Of a stretch of DNA of 64,000 bases, positions 48,100 to 60,117 are shown one piece after another. Numbering within the stretch: position 1 is the stretch's first letter; every line of letters begins with the position of its first letter. Where the stretch lies: the NCBI GenBank assembly GCA_030770425.1, contig JASJFT010000066.1:149151-213150 (forward strand). Direction: 5' to 3'. Source of the DNA: Darksidea phi (taxonomy: Eukaryota > Ascomycota > Dothideomycetes > Pleosporales > Lentitheciaceae). Under the pieces are notes generated by a model, which did not search any database, had not been told where the DNA came from, and saw nothing but the letters and a program-made list of their open reading frames with translations. A program made the position numbers and the translations under genes.

Positions 48100-48185
48100 G
48101 ACGATTGGTTTGTCTTTGAGGTGGGGAGAGGTTGCACGTAAGCATCGGCACCGGCTGGGTCAAAGAGCCGTGAGTTTTAGGAAAC

Positions 48186-48192
48186 TTATATA
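48186..48192 (-). promoter_or_regulatory. TATA-box-like element
   Basis: TATATAA on the minus strand, 87 nt upstream of the ATG at 48099, followed by no other ATG. The position fits a fungal core promoter. Confidence 0.4.
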
Positions 48193-49142
48193 GGAGAACA
48201 CTGCTACGACATGGTGGTCTCGGCGGGGAGGATTTTCGGCGAAGAGGGGATGTAGTTGTGTGTGTGTGGGCTGAAGCGAGGCCGGGGATGGTTAGTTCTG
48301 TGTAACTTGGTTCGATGACGACACTACTTCCGCCTGCATCGGACGGAACGATTCGCCCGTAGGCTGTAGAGTCGGACGTACATATGATGTCAATTCGGAA
48401 AATAAGCTCATACCTACATTTCTACGTTCTCGCTATTTTCTTCGGTACAATTAAGCGCAAAAACATACTCCGCTAGGTCATCAGAAGGTATAAGGCTGCG
48501 CAACCAGTCCATCTTCTCTACCCCTCTATCTCGAAGAATTGTAGGCGGACCCCATGCTTGCCATTTTAGACGGCATATCTTATCGGCCGTGACTAGATCA
48601 CGCAAACCCACGCATCTAAAGATGAGATACTGTGTATTGGTGCATTTGTAGGAGGTAGAAAAAGTGTGCTACCCGAACACGTAGTAACAACGGTACAAAC
48701 ACGGTACTGCAACACCACAACTCCAGCGTTCTAACCCACGGGGAAAGGGCTTCGTCACAATGGCTAGCCCTCTCTAGATCGGCTTTGTTGGCTTTGTATA
48801 CTGCGTACCCCGAGCTTTAGTAGATCGGCATGCTTCATGGTGTTGAGCTGTGTGTTTGTTTGGTGTCTGTGGTCGTGTGCTGTGCTTGTGCTTTTGTATG
48901 GTTATTCGAGACCGAGTTTCGAGCGTGAGTGTAGTTTAGAGGCGGTATTGATTTCATTGTTTGGTGTGATCATAGTTGATACTGCAAAAGAATTAAACTT
49001 CAGTGTATTAAATAAGAACTAAAGACGCATATTGCGAAGAGGAAATAGTAAGAAAGCAACAACCAAAGGCCAACCTAATCCAAACTAGCAGAAAGATCTC
49101 ACGCCTTTTAAAACCTCCAACTCCGTATATAACTTCTTGTGC
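48193..49142. other. Intergenic, no gene recognised
   Basis: Only short frames; one plus-strand frame (48837-49022) has a hydrophobic start, but it has no family match and I do not call it. Confidence 0.4.
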
Positions 49143-50066
49143 TCATTCCCCGAACGAGCACATCGCAAACCTCTCCAGCCAATCCAAACCCTCGTTGCTC
49201 ACACCCAAGGCCCTCTTTTCTTCAATCTCCCTCGCACACTCTTCCATTTCCCTAACTTTCCTATCCTCCGTACTCTCACTCCATGGCCCCATCCCACCCA
49301 CCTTCTCCGGGAGCCCGCCCTTCCTCCTCGCCCAGCTATCCAAGTACTTCCAATCGAGGAGGCTTTGGTGGTGGTGTTCGAACCGGCGCACTGCGGCTGC
49401 GCAAACTTGCTCATCGAAAAGTTCGAGGTCGCCGCAGAGCGAGCCCTGGGGGCGCCACGGCGCGATGAGGTAGTGTTCCACGTACTCGGCGAGATCGTCA
49501 CGGTTTCGATCTTTATTGTTGCCCGTGTGAAGATTGGCGATTGCGCGGTTGGGGTTGTAGTTGAGTGCTTTGTACGGGCTTTGCAGGGTCCAACCGAAGT
49601 GAGCCGGAGTAACGTTGGCCTCCTTGTAGAAGCCGTCCAATACGTAAAAGAGCTCCTGGCGGCGAGCGGGGATGAGAAGGCCATGCTTTTCATCTTCGTA
49701 ATTGTATTGAACTAATCCCTTCGGTGTCGGTAGGAGCAGCCTATTCCTCTGCAGCTCGGTGGCCGAACTTGGCTTCGTGAGAAGATATGCGACGACTAGA
49801 ACGAGCAGCACCGAGAGGGCCGACAGCCGGCGGAAACCTTGCTTATATTTTGCTATCCTCCTTCTATGATGCGCGGTTTCGAGTTTGAGGTTAATGTAGT
49901 CGTCCCGCGTGGTCTGGCCGTCGTAAGCGTACTGCCTTGGCCGTGAACGCGATCGTTCACGCCTCGTCACCACCTCTGGATTCGGTTCGTGTGAGTTCTT
50001 CCTCCGCGCACGCGTTTGGGGCGCTGACGGCGCAGCATGGCCTGTAGATCTGAGGCGCATCGACAT
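49143..50066 (-). CDS. Single-span membrane protein of unknown function, 307 aa
   Basis: A single exon. The first ATG (50066) gives MSMRLRSTGHAAPSAPQTRA, a basic, Ser/Arg-rich cytosolic head of about 100 residues. One membrane span follows (LSALSVLLVLVVAYLLTKP), and the outside part of about 190 residues is rich in Trp, Tyr and charged residues (YNYEDEKHGLLIPARRQELF, DLAEYVEHYLIAPWRPQGSL, SLCGDLELFDEQVCAAAVRR). No enzyme motif is evident. The topology is type II. I do not recognise the family. Composition and frame length support a real gene. Confidence 0.7.
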   Translation of the reverse strand: MSMRLRSTGHAAPSAPQTRARRKNSHEPNPEVVTRRERSRSRPRQYAYDGQTTRDDYINLKLETAHHRRRIAKYKQGFRRLSALSVLLVLVVAYLLTKPSSATELQRNRLLLPTPKGLVQYNYEDEKHGLLIPARRQELFYVLDGFYKEANVTPAHFGWTLQSPYKALNYNPNRAIANLHTGNNKDRNRDDLAEYVEHYLIAPWRPQGSLCGDLELFDEQVCAAAVRRFEHHHQSLLDWKYLDSWARRKGGLPEKVGGMGPWSESTEDRKVREMEECAREIEEKRALGVSNEGLDWLERFAMCSFGE

Positions 50067-50465
50067 GTTGTAGCGATACCTTGGCCCACCCAACCGAAAT
50101 CCTCGACGTCGCTCGAATGTCGCGTGGTGCGATAGATAGTTTGAGTCGGGATGGGAAGAAGTGCGGGCAGAATGTGGCTTTGTTTACTTTAAGGTCGTGC
50201 GGCTTCCGAAAATGGCGATTGCGACTTTCCTTTGTTTGGCGCACTGGAATGTCACTGTGTGGTATTGTGCGGAATGCTTGTCATGCTTAATCCGACGTCG
50301 AGAGGGCAAACTAAGTGCAGAGTATAGAAGAAAGACGGAGTCTTAAGAGAATTTGAACATTGAGCGATGGATTAGATTACAATGTATGCAAGGTGGAGGC
50401 AGAGGGTATCTTTGCCCGACTACAGCACCCCTCCCATCAAACGTCCATAACACGCGAACTGGCGA
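50067..50465. other. Intergenic, no gene recognised
   Basis: Promoter side of the type II protein gene and 3' flank of the permease gene. Nothing further is seen. Confidence 0.45.
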
Positions 50466-52379
50466 TTAGAAGATGTGGTGGAAGAAGCGTTTCCAAGCAG
50501 GCCAGCTAGCCCTCTCCGCGCGCTCCGCGTTGATGAGGTCCCAGTCGAGCTCCCTCCTGCCAGTGTCAACATCCATCTGGGCAGTTCGGAGCCAGCCCTC
50601 ACGCTTCCAGAGGTAACCGCAAATCCAGAACACGAGGACACAGAAGAAAGCAAGGTAGCCGTGAAAAAATTCCTCGGCCGTACCAACTTTTTTGCCAAAA
50701 GGTGAAATGGAGGTGTAGAACTATATGGGGTCAGCAAGGCTTCATCGAATAAGGTAAAACAGATTGTACATACCTGGGCGATAAGAACGAGGAAAATAAT
50801 AGTAAGTCCCATCCATGAGCTGTAAACACCGCCAACGGCTTTGAACGGGATCTCATCGAGGGTATGTCCATGGTACGCCCAAGCTTTACGGAAGCGGATA
50901 TGGGCCAAACAGATGGACCCCCATGTGAAGAGAGCGGCCATTCCAGAAAGCTGGAGCAACCAACCAAAGACTTCTTCACCGCTGGCAGCCAAATTCATGT
51001 ACGCGAGAGCACCCATGAGTAAAATGGAGCCCACGGACATCAACGGGCGGCCGGAGCGGTCGATGTAGGTGAAAAGCCTGGGAGCATAGCCCTGCTCAGC
51101 AAGAGCGGTGAGGGTGCGCGACCCACCGTAAACACCGGACACGCCGATGGAGACGACCGAGACGAGAATAACCACGTTCATGAAGCTATCAAAGCCCGGA
51201 AGATCGGCATACTTGCCGACGAGGACGAAAGGAGAAGCCTTGACATCAATGTAGCCGGAGCCGAGAAGGGATGTGTCGTTGCAATCGATGAGCAGACCGA
51301 TGAACATGAGACCAACCACGTAGAACCTGTCCACATACGTCAACGGCTGCTGGGTGACACATTAAGCGAGCGACGCTGAACTTACAAGGTGATTCGCCAG
51401 AAGACCTGCTTGATAGCACCCGGGAGGTTCTTGAGGGGGTTCTTTGTCTCGGCAGCTGCCAAACCGACAAGCTCGGTTCCGGAGAAAGAGAAAGCGGCCG
51501 TCACGAAGACAGAGCAGAAGCCCTTGAAGCCGTTTTTGAAAGCGCCCGGATTGTACCAGTAGCGCGCGCCCCAATATTCGTTGTACCTGCCACTGTCGGG
51601 GCCACCTCCGAGCACGCAGACAAGGGCGATGATCATGAAAATGACGATGGCGGTGAGCTTCAGGCAAGAGGACCAGAACTCCTCCTCGGCATAACCCAAG
51701 GTGCCCCAGGCGTTGATGATGATGATAAAAACCCAGAAAATCGTGATCCAAACAGCGAGATGGACGCCCGCTTGCCAGTATTCGACAGTCAGACCGGCGA
51801 CGGTCAGTTCGAGAGGTAGAATGATGGCCCATTGGAAGACGTAGTTCCACCCCATGGCAAAACCCCACGACGGGTCGATGAATCGGGTCGAGTATGTGTA
51901 GAAGCCACCGGAGATGGGGTACATGACAGCGAGTTCACCGAGAGCGTACACTGCAGCATGGTAAGCTCCACCGACGCAAGCTCAGGGTGCCACCGGGGGG
52001 TACGTACCGACATTGAAAATCATGACACCCATAATCATGAAATCGATGAGAAGTGTTCCTGGTCCCTGGGCCGGGTGAGCGCGTGCAACAAGCAGCTCAA
52101 TGCATGGGGCAAACCTACACCTTCGGCAAGAGCCTTACCGGTGCCGACGAAGAAACCCGCACCGATGGAGCCACCGATGGCAATCATGTGCAGATGACGA
52201 GTCTTCATCGACTTGTCAAGCTCGACGTGCTTGCCGCCCTGTGGACGGCGCTGGAAGGACTTGAGATTCAGACCATTGCGCGTCATGAAGTCCTCCTCGT
52301 CACGCCATTCGCCGTGGTCGTCGGCACTGGTAGGCGGGGGGCTAACGCCCTTTTCTTCCGTCACGATTTCCTTGTCCAT
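50466..52379 (-). CDS. Amino-acid permease (APC superfamily, YAT type), 563 aa
   Basis: Exons 52379-52119, 52065-52008, 51950-51386, 51326-50774 and 50720-50466; introns of 53, 57, 59 and 53 nt, all in phase. The cytosolic N-terminus has the conserved LKTRHLHMIAIGGSIG-like entry (here MKTRHLHMIAIGGSIGAGFF). ALAEGGPGTLLIDF and FNVVYALGELAVMYP cross the exon joins, then GFYTYSTRFIDPSWGFAMGW, AFSFSGTELVGLAAAETKNP and LFTYIDRSGRPL. About 12 spans are expected. The C-terminus (DVDTGRRELDWDLINAE) is the family's usual cytosolic tail, which in yeast controls endocytosis. Specificity (general, basic or proline) cannot be fixed by eye. The nearest in-frame ATG fits the family start. Confidence 0.93.
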
Positions 52380-54488
52380 GATGGTGGTGGGCGTGGGTGG
52401 AGCAGACGCAACGTCGCGGACGGAATGGGGAGAGCCCACAACCCGGGGAGCGGGCTCCTTTAATGCAGGCCCTGATCAGCAGAGAGACATCAATCTGCCC
52501 TTCTAGCCCGTCGGGGCGCCCGACAGGGTAGCTCTCCCCCGCCGGATGGCGATGGACATTGCACATGGAGGACGGCTTGGCAGCTTGCCCGGCGTGGCCA
52601 TGGGACGGAGCCCGTGCACCATATAGATTGGGGACGCCGCGCTGGTTGGCTGGAGGGGAGAAGCAACGGGCGAGCCTGGGGTGTTACTCGGAGTGGGACC
52701 GTTGTCGCTAGGCCGGTTCATCATGACGGCCGTCTTTGCCAGCGGCATGGCGGCTCTTGGGGCCCTTGGGGCTCTTGGGACCTCCCTGTCGTGGGTCTCT
52801 GCAGCATTGGGGTTGCTTGGCGTCCTGGGATGGTCGCGCGAAAGGGCAGAGACGACACGGCGCCGGTCCATGGAGCGCAGCTTGGCCGGCGACGAGGCTG
52901 ATAAGAAAGCAGGGAGAGTTGCACCGGCGCGTGCCCTCTGCCAGCCGCCAGCCGCCCGTTGTTTCTGGGAATCCATTGTCGAAGACTTGGCCCGCCGAAG
53001 CGATCCTTGGTGGTCAGAACGCCCCGGAGACCTGCCTGAAGGGGCAAAGAAGAGGCGGGCGCGACACAAGCGATGCTGGCAGCGATGCTTGCACTGCTGC
53101 GCTATCTGCGGGCTGTGCGTGTGCGCGATTGCGTGTGCGCGATGAGAGGCAGGATGCTGTCGATGAATTGCTGCGCGGGTGCGGTGGTTGGTGGTTGGAG
53201 GGGGTCGCCAAGTTTCGGTTTCCTTGCCGATTCCAATGGTTTGGCGCGGCCTCCACCTGCCCCATCCATCGAAGCGCCTCGCAGCGTCCTCCAACGCCTC
53301 TCCAAGCGCCCGGAGCCTCTTTGCCAAAAACCACACCGTCGTCCTTGGCCTCCGCACATAGCGACAGAGGCGCCTCGGCTGCCATGTTCCATGTAACCTC
53401 GTCTGATTGCAGCGTGGCCTTGATTGCCGCTGCTTACCCCGTCCGGGCCTCCCGCCGATGGCCCCTATACCTGTTACGACATGGTAGCGATCCTCTCCGC
53501 GAGGCGAGATTGATCTTGTCAACTCTGCGGAGCGCCCATCGGGAAGCGTACGCGCTGCCGCTCCATGAGACATCATGCTGACCCTTCCGGTCGCTGGTGG
53601 CGAACTCTCGCCCCCTCGATTGCGTCTTGCATTTTCGAGACTCATGGCGCCGAGCGAATCACACCTCTGGAGACGAGGCAGCCTGGTTGACCATCTTACC
53701 ACAGACTTGGGCAGAGGCGTTTGCCTTCCGCCTTCGTTAGCGCGCTAGTGATGCGACTCCAGGAGATGGACGGCTAGCTGGGGCTTGCATCCGTTGATTG
53801 GCCTCAGCATGCAATTGCAAATGTCAGAACTTCGCCATACACCGACCCTAGTTGCAGTGTCCTACAACAACCGGCACCCTACAGCCGCAGACGACAAGCA
53901 CCCCGAGAGATCAGCACCCTCCGCTGGCTTCTAGAAAAGCCCTGCATCTAGGCCAGCTCCAGCTGCGCACCAGGTATCCACGGTTTCCGCTTCTGGTCTG
54001 CTTCCGTGCTTGCATACGGCTTACGCTGGCCGGCCTTATGTCTCCTGTGCAACATGTGTTAAAGGCAACATTGGGATTGCGCATGGGTCGTACGCGCATG
54101 GGTCGTACACGAATGTAGGACGTGCCATTTTGCGAAATAGGTAGCGCTCAATATCTTATGAATCTCTGTGGCTAGCACTCTCGATTCTCAACCCACACCT
54201 GGGTCGACCCACCCGACTTCCCGAATCCTGGGGCTATAGAGCCGGCGTCTACGCTCGGATGGGGTCAAGCTATCACGCGTGGTGCGAAGGCTATTTCGAC
54301 GTCCTGAGATCCACCTCGATTCACTTATCACTTCCATTATCTATCAAGGCTGGACAAAATGAAAATCTAACCCATCAAGCGACGGTCTATCGACCAATCT
54401 AAACCTATCAAACCCAATCCTAACAAAGAAAAGCTTCAACGCCAACCTTTGTCCAGTAAGGTCATCAACGCCTAGTGGTCAATACCCG
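52380..54488. other. Long intergenic, GC-rich; no gene recognised
   Basis: About 2.1 kb. Long open frames occur on both strands at once because stops are rare in this GC-rich stretch; none shows a family signature. The 3' part contains a tandem pair of a short GCATGGGTCGTAC unit near 54080-54110. Confidence 0.4.
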
Positions 54489-55214
54489 TTAAACACAAGC
54501 AACGACATGCTTCACCACCTCGAATCCCTTCCGTTTGAGTAGTCTCTTCTGTTTCTTCTGCTTCCTTCCATTCTTCATACGCAACACTGGTCCTTCGTTC
54601 TTCATAGTCGCTGCCACCGCTACATCTTGCTTCTTCTGTGCCATCTCTGCTACTACCCGATCTCTGATCGCTTCCAACATCTCCTACACTCCTTCATACC
54701 GAGCCTTGTCCAGCTCCATGTACGGCACCGAGCATGTTTCAGAGTGGCTTTTTACCACCTGCATTCATGCCTGGAGGCTTGGAGGCAGCGGCGGTATACG
54801 CGGAGCTCGGAACCGTAGTGATAGCGGAATGGGCGGTGTGCGCGGGAACAAAAAGCTAGGCGTCATGGGCGACATGACTCGATCGAAGATGGAGAGCGGA
54901 GAAGCCGGTAAGAGTGGCGATGCCACCGGAAAGAGCGCGCTTGGGCTTGGCGGCGAAGGTGGAGTGAGGAAGGGGTTACCCGGTGAGTGTAGCGAGAGCG
55001 GAGAGGTGAATGCTTCCGGTGTGTCGGGCTCCCAGTAGGAGAGGGGAGGAATAGGTGGAGCGTCCAGGTTGATGGCGCTGGGCATAGCAGTCGACGTTGT
55101 GCCTAGTTGAGGAAAGGTAGAGCGACGAGGAGTCGGTGGGCGCGAAGTACGCCACTGTTCCCTGGTGGGAATTGGGATGTGGAGGGAGCTGACGCGGGGG
55201 CGGCGGACTAGCAT
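54489..55214 (-). CDS. Hypothetical proline-rich protein
   Basis: The frame from the ATG at 55214 is Pro/Ser-rich with repeated motifs ([56 protein letters not shown]) and stops after LPPSLQA. A second frame ending at 54489 reads MLEAIRDRVVAEMAQKKQDV and then a Lys-rich tail. They could be joined in phase by an intron of about 90 nt with a GC donor (CCAG|GCATGA) and acceptor GTGTAG; that splice is speculative. SP/TP-rich motifs would suit phosphorylation by proline-directed kinases. The family is not recognised. Confidence 0.42.
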
Positions 55215-57900
55215 CGTGGCGTGAGGTTTTGAGTGCTAACGATTGTAGCAATGATTCTTGAGGAGTGGATGCTATCTGCAGAAGTTGTTTGATGGCTCGA
55301 CGGGATGGCTATCGAAAGCTCCTAATATACTCCTCGACTTCCTGTGTAACCCTACCTCATAGCCCAGAGCAGAGACAATACGCCATCAAATATCAGTTGG
55401 AGCGAGATGAAGGCCGGTGGTCAAAACATCGCTGCCACATAAGAGCAAAGTCGTCTGCCCGCGCACGAAAAGCAAATACCGTAATTACCTTGACCTCAGA
55501 AGCAATCCCAGAACCAGAATGGATGGCAACACATAAAATCAAGATAAGCCCATCAGCTTGCAACACCAACGAATTTCCACGCACAGCTCTTTCTTCTGCC
55601 GACTCGCAAACTAGGCGTACATACAGCCAGCGATCTGTCTATCCAGACCAAATGAGGCACCATGGTCGCCGATAGCTTTTGTCTCTGACCGCGCTGAGGT
55701 CCTAGCAGATTGCGTAGTTTGCCGCCACGTGAGACAGGGGTATAGCAAACGCCATCGTGAGGACATTGCGCGCACCATGAGGCTGCAAGGCTGGGAGATC
55801 TGTCCGACTTCAGCTTGTCGATGTACCGATATCCGAGCACAAGACATGGCGGAGGGTGACCCGTAATGCGGGCCAATCTCATAGCCTGGCTTCCACACGG
55901 GAAATGGCACGATGCTTTTCCTGCACTGTACTGCACGCGAAGTTCACTCCCCGACGTGAATAGCGCCGAAACTGTGTTTGCGCCCTTCCTTTCCACGCTT
56001 CATGAGCCGATACAAGCCGCAAGAGGACGCTGTAATGGACGTTTGTGTAGCCAATTACAAGGGCTGCTATGTATCGCATCTTGCGTTTTCTAACCCAGGC
56101 GTTTCCAAGACCCTGTTTCCCCGCAACGGCTTCGTTCCTGAGCCTCGTCAATGAACGGGGGCATCGGGTACTGCACCAAACGCCACGGCCTGTGGCTGCA
56201 GCCACATCGACCGCCAAGGAGTCGGCCCCTCCCCCACCGATCGCGGCATCATGCAACGTGCACCACGCGACGCAACACGTCCCCGAAAGCCTCTTCCATC
56301 AGCGGCTTGAAAATTTCTTCTTCGTCGTGTGAAGCGACGAAACCTGTATGGACGTCAAGCATGAAAAATCTCTGCAAACGCCCACGAAACCTTCCCGCCA
56401 CTCCTCCTCAAGCCACCCCAAAGGATAATCTCACGCTAGATGTGTCGGATCGGGAAAGCTTAGTTCGCACCGCTCGTCCGATGGGGGCAAGAAAAATAGA
56501 GAAAAACGGAGTAATTAGCGCCGACGGGATCGTGTGGAGTAATCCACATACGAGGTTTCGCGGGGTCAAACTACTGTACCTACTTCCTTTGCAAAACGTA
56601 ATCCACGTGAATTGGCTACATCGGATCCGGTAATAGGGCCGAGAGGGCCGTAACGCGATGACACCTCGCGTGCGCCTACGCAGTGTCGTACATTACGTCC
56701 TCGTGGCGTGGGAAGACGCCATCTTGAGGCGATGGCGCTAAGGGCGAAGGGTTCGCTTGAATGTGTAAGGGGTTTAGGGTGTGGAGTGTCGACTTTTGTG
56801 TACAGGTATTCTACATATACGTGATGTGTGAGATGGTTGGGAGGTTTTTTTGGGGGAAGGGAGGAGGACTACAAAGAGTAAGGATACACTTCAAGCCTTT
56901 GACAGCCACCAACTCGTGCCCATGGCGGAATTCACGGTACTGTATGCACGTTTACATGGCCAGTGCTTGCTCCCTCCTAATCGCAACCCGCTCTGGACTC
57001 GCCACGCGGAAATCCTTGGCGTCTTACGCTTACATACATCCGTCGGTCTTTTAGCTACTTTTGGTCCAGCTCAGGTCAGCGTGTGAAATTGGCAAAGTTG
57101 AGCTAGAGGTGTGTTTGGCAATTATTCCCTAATGCCTTGTACGAGAAGCGCTGCACGAAGGAAATACGAGGGAGTGTCTGTGCTTATTGCAATGCGGTGT
57201 TTAGATAATGCAATGGATACTGATACCCCCATCTGACGGCCTCGTGATTGCGACGCGGTTTGTACCTCTGAGTTATGCTAACATGGGTGCTGGAAAGGGA
57301 AGGTAGATTGCGATACGAGGTGGATAGAGTGTTTCTTAGGGAGTGTGGTGGTATGCCACTCAACAAGTTTACTACCTGGCCTCAGAGCCTCGCGCATCTC
57401 ACTCAATCTCTGTTTGCGCTGCTCGCCGTCGTCGTCACTGCATTCAAAGCCAATGCATAAGAATGGACTCCTCAACATGGCCATCGCGGCAACCCCAATC
57501 ATGGTCTTAGATCCAGTCAAGCCTCCCATTGATCATTTGTACCGCGTCCTTAATACCTCTCTCCATTCAAGCACGGAATTCTCGAACGTGATAAACTTCG
57601 CTATTCTAGTAACTCTCGACCAGGCCTCTTCTTGCACATTGGTCCTTCTCTTCTCGTGTGCGTTGGAGTGGAGTTTTAAAGTTGTGATGCAGAGTAAAGA
57701 CGGGAAGGGCGTGCCTGCGTCTCCGATGCGGTGACATGTTGGCATGGCCACCGTGGTTTTGGAATAGGCTCTACGACATGGTGAGGAGCGACAAGTTGTT
57801 GGAGGTGTTGCACTGAGATAATAACAACGATGGTGATGTGTCAGTTCGTCGTACAATATGGACATGATTCGGCCTCTGCGGTATGTATTACAATGAGCGT
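55215..57900. other. Long intergenic, no gene recognised
   Basis: About 2.7 kb. Frames of 60-160 codons occur on both strands but none has recognisable domains, signal peptide with coherent body, or clean splice structure. Confidence 0.4.
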
Positions 57901-60117
57901 TCAATGGGGTCCCGGCCCCGCTATAGGCGGCGGCCCTGTAGGCACATGAGGCACATGGGGCACGCCATCCTGACCAAAGAGGCTCCCCAAATTCCCCCAG
58001 TTCCAATCTTGGATATTGTTGATAGTGAAGTCCATGAAAGACATCTGCGTAGTCCGGTCGAAGAGGGTATTCGAATAGGGAGTGTCGGCGGCAAAGTCCG
58101 CATCTTGATAAAAGCGGCCTGGCGTACTATCCGCAAGCATATATACGCCGCTATTCGTAGTTGAGTGATGGGGTCCGCAGGGTGCCGACTGGTGCTGCTG
58201 CTGAGGGTGCGAAGCGAGGGGAGACGGACCCGGTTCAGGCCGTGTGTCGGCTTGCCTCAATAAAGTCTTGTCTATTGAGCCGGCCATGGCGTGCAATTCC
58301 GGGATGATGGAGGCAAATTTTTCGATCGTTCCAGGTATGTGTGGGTTTCGCCGGTGACGTTGCGCTAGATCCGCGAGCTCTGATAGGAGGATGCGAGATT
58401 CTGAGACATCACTGTTTAGTTGCTTTCTACTGTTGCAGACCATGTCGAGAACAAGCACTGAGCCGGATGTCAGTGCGTACCATATATCCCACCAAGTAAC
58501 GGCATCGAATTTGCCCATGGATTCCAGTCGGAGTAGTATGCGACCGAGAGCTTTACCCGAGTGAGCGCATGAGACCGACATGCCAATAAGAGCTGTGTTG
58601 GTGGAGTCTTTTCCCTCCCTCGACAAGGTTGTCGCCCGTGCGAGCAATGCGGCCCGGCATAAGACCATGACCGTATAGTGATACAACGCGTGTAGAAGCA
58701 ACAGAGGTCGGTGGAAAGCAGGCGGCGACGTGTCAAGAGCTTCTATTCGTAGATGCTGTGGAAGGCTGTTGATCCATCGCTCCAAGTCTCTAAGCACCCC
58801 GGCTGCTGGCGAGAGCGGTCCGACGTACGCTTCTTCACTCGACGCTGACCTCGTGCTCTTCGGCGCACGGCATGCAGAGCCCAGATGCACCGCCATGCTG
58901 TTGAACCACTTCCAGTAGTCGGGCGGGCAGTGACTCGCCATACCGATGATGCGATCGTTGGGACAGCCAATCTTTGAGCCCGCATCCTCAATAGCACTCG
59001 GACGGTCGTACGACGAGACCTGCATCTGTTCAAACGCGTACAGTGTCCACCACACGCATTTGCGTACTTCGCGGGCTAGCGGCGTCTGTGTCGTGTTGAC
59101 TTTGTCCTGGTGGAGTCCAATGGCGAAGGCGATGCGCACTGCAGTCCCGGTTAGATTCCAGCAGGCGTCCCGATGGTTTGTATTATGAAGATGGATAGCC
59201 GCCAGCATAAGCGCTTGCACGGCCATAACACTAGATGTGAATATCACGACCGGGAGCAGAGTCTGAACTCGCCGCCACCACATGCGCTCCTGCTCCTCCG
59301 GAAACGTGACGCGTGCCACGCGCCCAGATAGAAGTAATACACACAGGAAGGCGCAAAGCCATGCAGGATCGGCCTTTGCAGGTTCGACCATCCATACCTC
59401 GTATGCTTCGCGAAACGAAGCTTCGTGGAGCACCCTGAAGTCTGGATTGATATGGTTGAAGAAGGCGCCGATCAAAGACTCCAGAGCTGACGATTCTACT
59501 CTAGGCGATGATTTGTGGTCAAAGGTGGTGGGAGTGGCGCCGGGGGTAGAAAGCGTGTGGGGATCACTGTCGCCTTCTATGGGATCGGGATCTGCTGCAG
59601 CGTTCCTCCCAAAGAGCACGAATTCGCGGAAGGCTCCCTGGCCACATAGTGCGCGCAGCTTCAGGTGGAAGGAGAAGGAGCTTGACGGTCCAATGTATTG
59701 CACCTGTCCTTGCTGGTCGGGGAGCAGAGACAGCGGTTCATCGCCGTCTGTCCCACTGCCGCCCACCTGCTCGCCATGGGTGTTAGTGTTCGTCGAGCCG
59801 GGCAGCGGTATGTCGAGTGATATGGCCAGCTGTCGCATCTCATCCATGTTCGATACGTCTGCTTCCGGGAGCATCCCCTTTACCAGCGACTCCAGCAAAG
59901 CCATGCGGCTACTGAGCCCCTCCACGCTGCCATAGAGCCTCTTCTTCCGCGGCTGTGTGGTTTGGCACTCGACATTGTGCGCGAGACAGTAACGACACGA
60001 CTCTTGGCCGGGATCCCTTTTGCACTTCTGCTTGCGCGACTTGCACTTGTCGCAGCTCGTCTCGGTGCGCTTCCGCTTGTCGAGCGGGACGCGGCGGGAG
60101 TTCGTGTTGGACGACAT
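57901..60117 (-). CDS. Zn2Cys6 fungal transcription factor, 738 aa
   Basis: A single exon. The binuclear zinc cluster lies at residues 22-51: CDKC, KSRKQKC, then ESCRYC and HNVEC (C-X2-C-X6-C-X8-C-X2-C-X6-C), flanked by basic residues. The linker and a short coiled segment follow (GLSSRMALLESLVKGML). The middle homology region (Fungal_trans type) starts at about residue 210 (ALESLIGAFFNHINPDFRVL) and includes HRDACWNLTGTAVRIAFAIG, VRKCVWWTLYAFEQMQVSSY and RPSAIEDAG. The C-terminus is Gln/His/Pro-rich and acidic in parts, as for an activation region. It is divergent from an FAD amine oxidase gene 1.44 kb away, so it may regulate that gene (inference). Confidence 0.93.
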   Translation of the reverse strand: MSSNTNSRRVPLDKRKRTETSCDKCKSRKQKCKRDPGQESCRYCLAHNVECQTTQPRKKRLYGSVEGLSSRMALLESLVKGMLPEADVSNMDEMRQLAISLDIPLPGSTNTNTHGEQVGGSGTDGDEPLSLLPDQQGQVQYIGPSSSFSFHLKLRALCGQGAFREFVLFGRNAAADPDPIEGDSDPHTLSTPGATPTTFDHKSSPRVESSALESLIGAFFNHINPDFRVLHEASFREAYEVWMVEPAKADPAWLCAFLCVLLLSGRVARVTFPEEQERMWWRRVQTLLPVVIFTSSVMAVQALMLAAIHLHNTNHRDACWNLTGTAVRIAFAIGLHQDKVNTTQTPLAREVRKCVWWTLYAFEQMQVSSYDRPSAIEDAGSKIGCPNDRIIGMASHCPPDYWKWFNSMAVHLGSACRAPKSTRSASSEEAYVGPLSPAAGVLRDLERWINSLPQHLRIEALDTSPPAFHRPLLLLHALYHYTVMVLCRAALLARATTLSREGKDSTNTALIGMSVSCAHSGKALGRILLRLESMGKFDAVTWWDIWYALTSGSVLVLDMVCNSRKQLNSDVSESRILLSELADLAQRHRRNPHIPGTIEKFASIIPELHAMAGSIDKTLLRQADTRPEPGPSPLASHPQQQHQSAPCGPHHSTTNSGVYMLADSTPGRFYQDADFAADTPYSNTLFDRTTQMSFMDFTINNIQDWNWGNLGSLFGQDGVPHVPHVPTGPPPIAGPGPH

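Noticed and set aside
50420..50720. Continuous reading frame past the permease exon 4, ending at 50420
   Set aside because: It reads through an intron (GTATGT to CATATAG) in the wrong frame; splicing gives the conserved permease C-terminus ending at 50466.
52503..53702. 399-codon open frame on the minus strand, with overlapping 281-codon frame on the plus strand
   Set aside because: Both strands are open at once in a GC-rich stretch, composition is Arg/Pro/Ser-rich and no domain or splice logic is visible; most likely chance frames in the permease upstream region.
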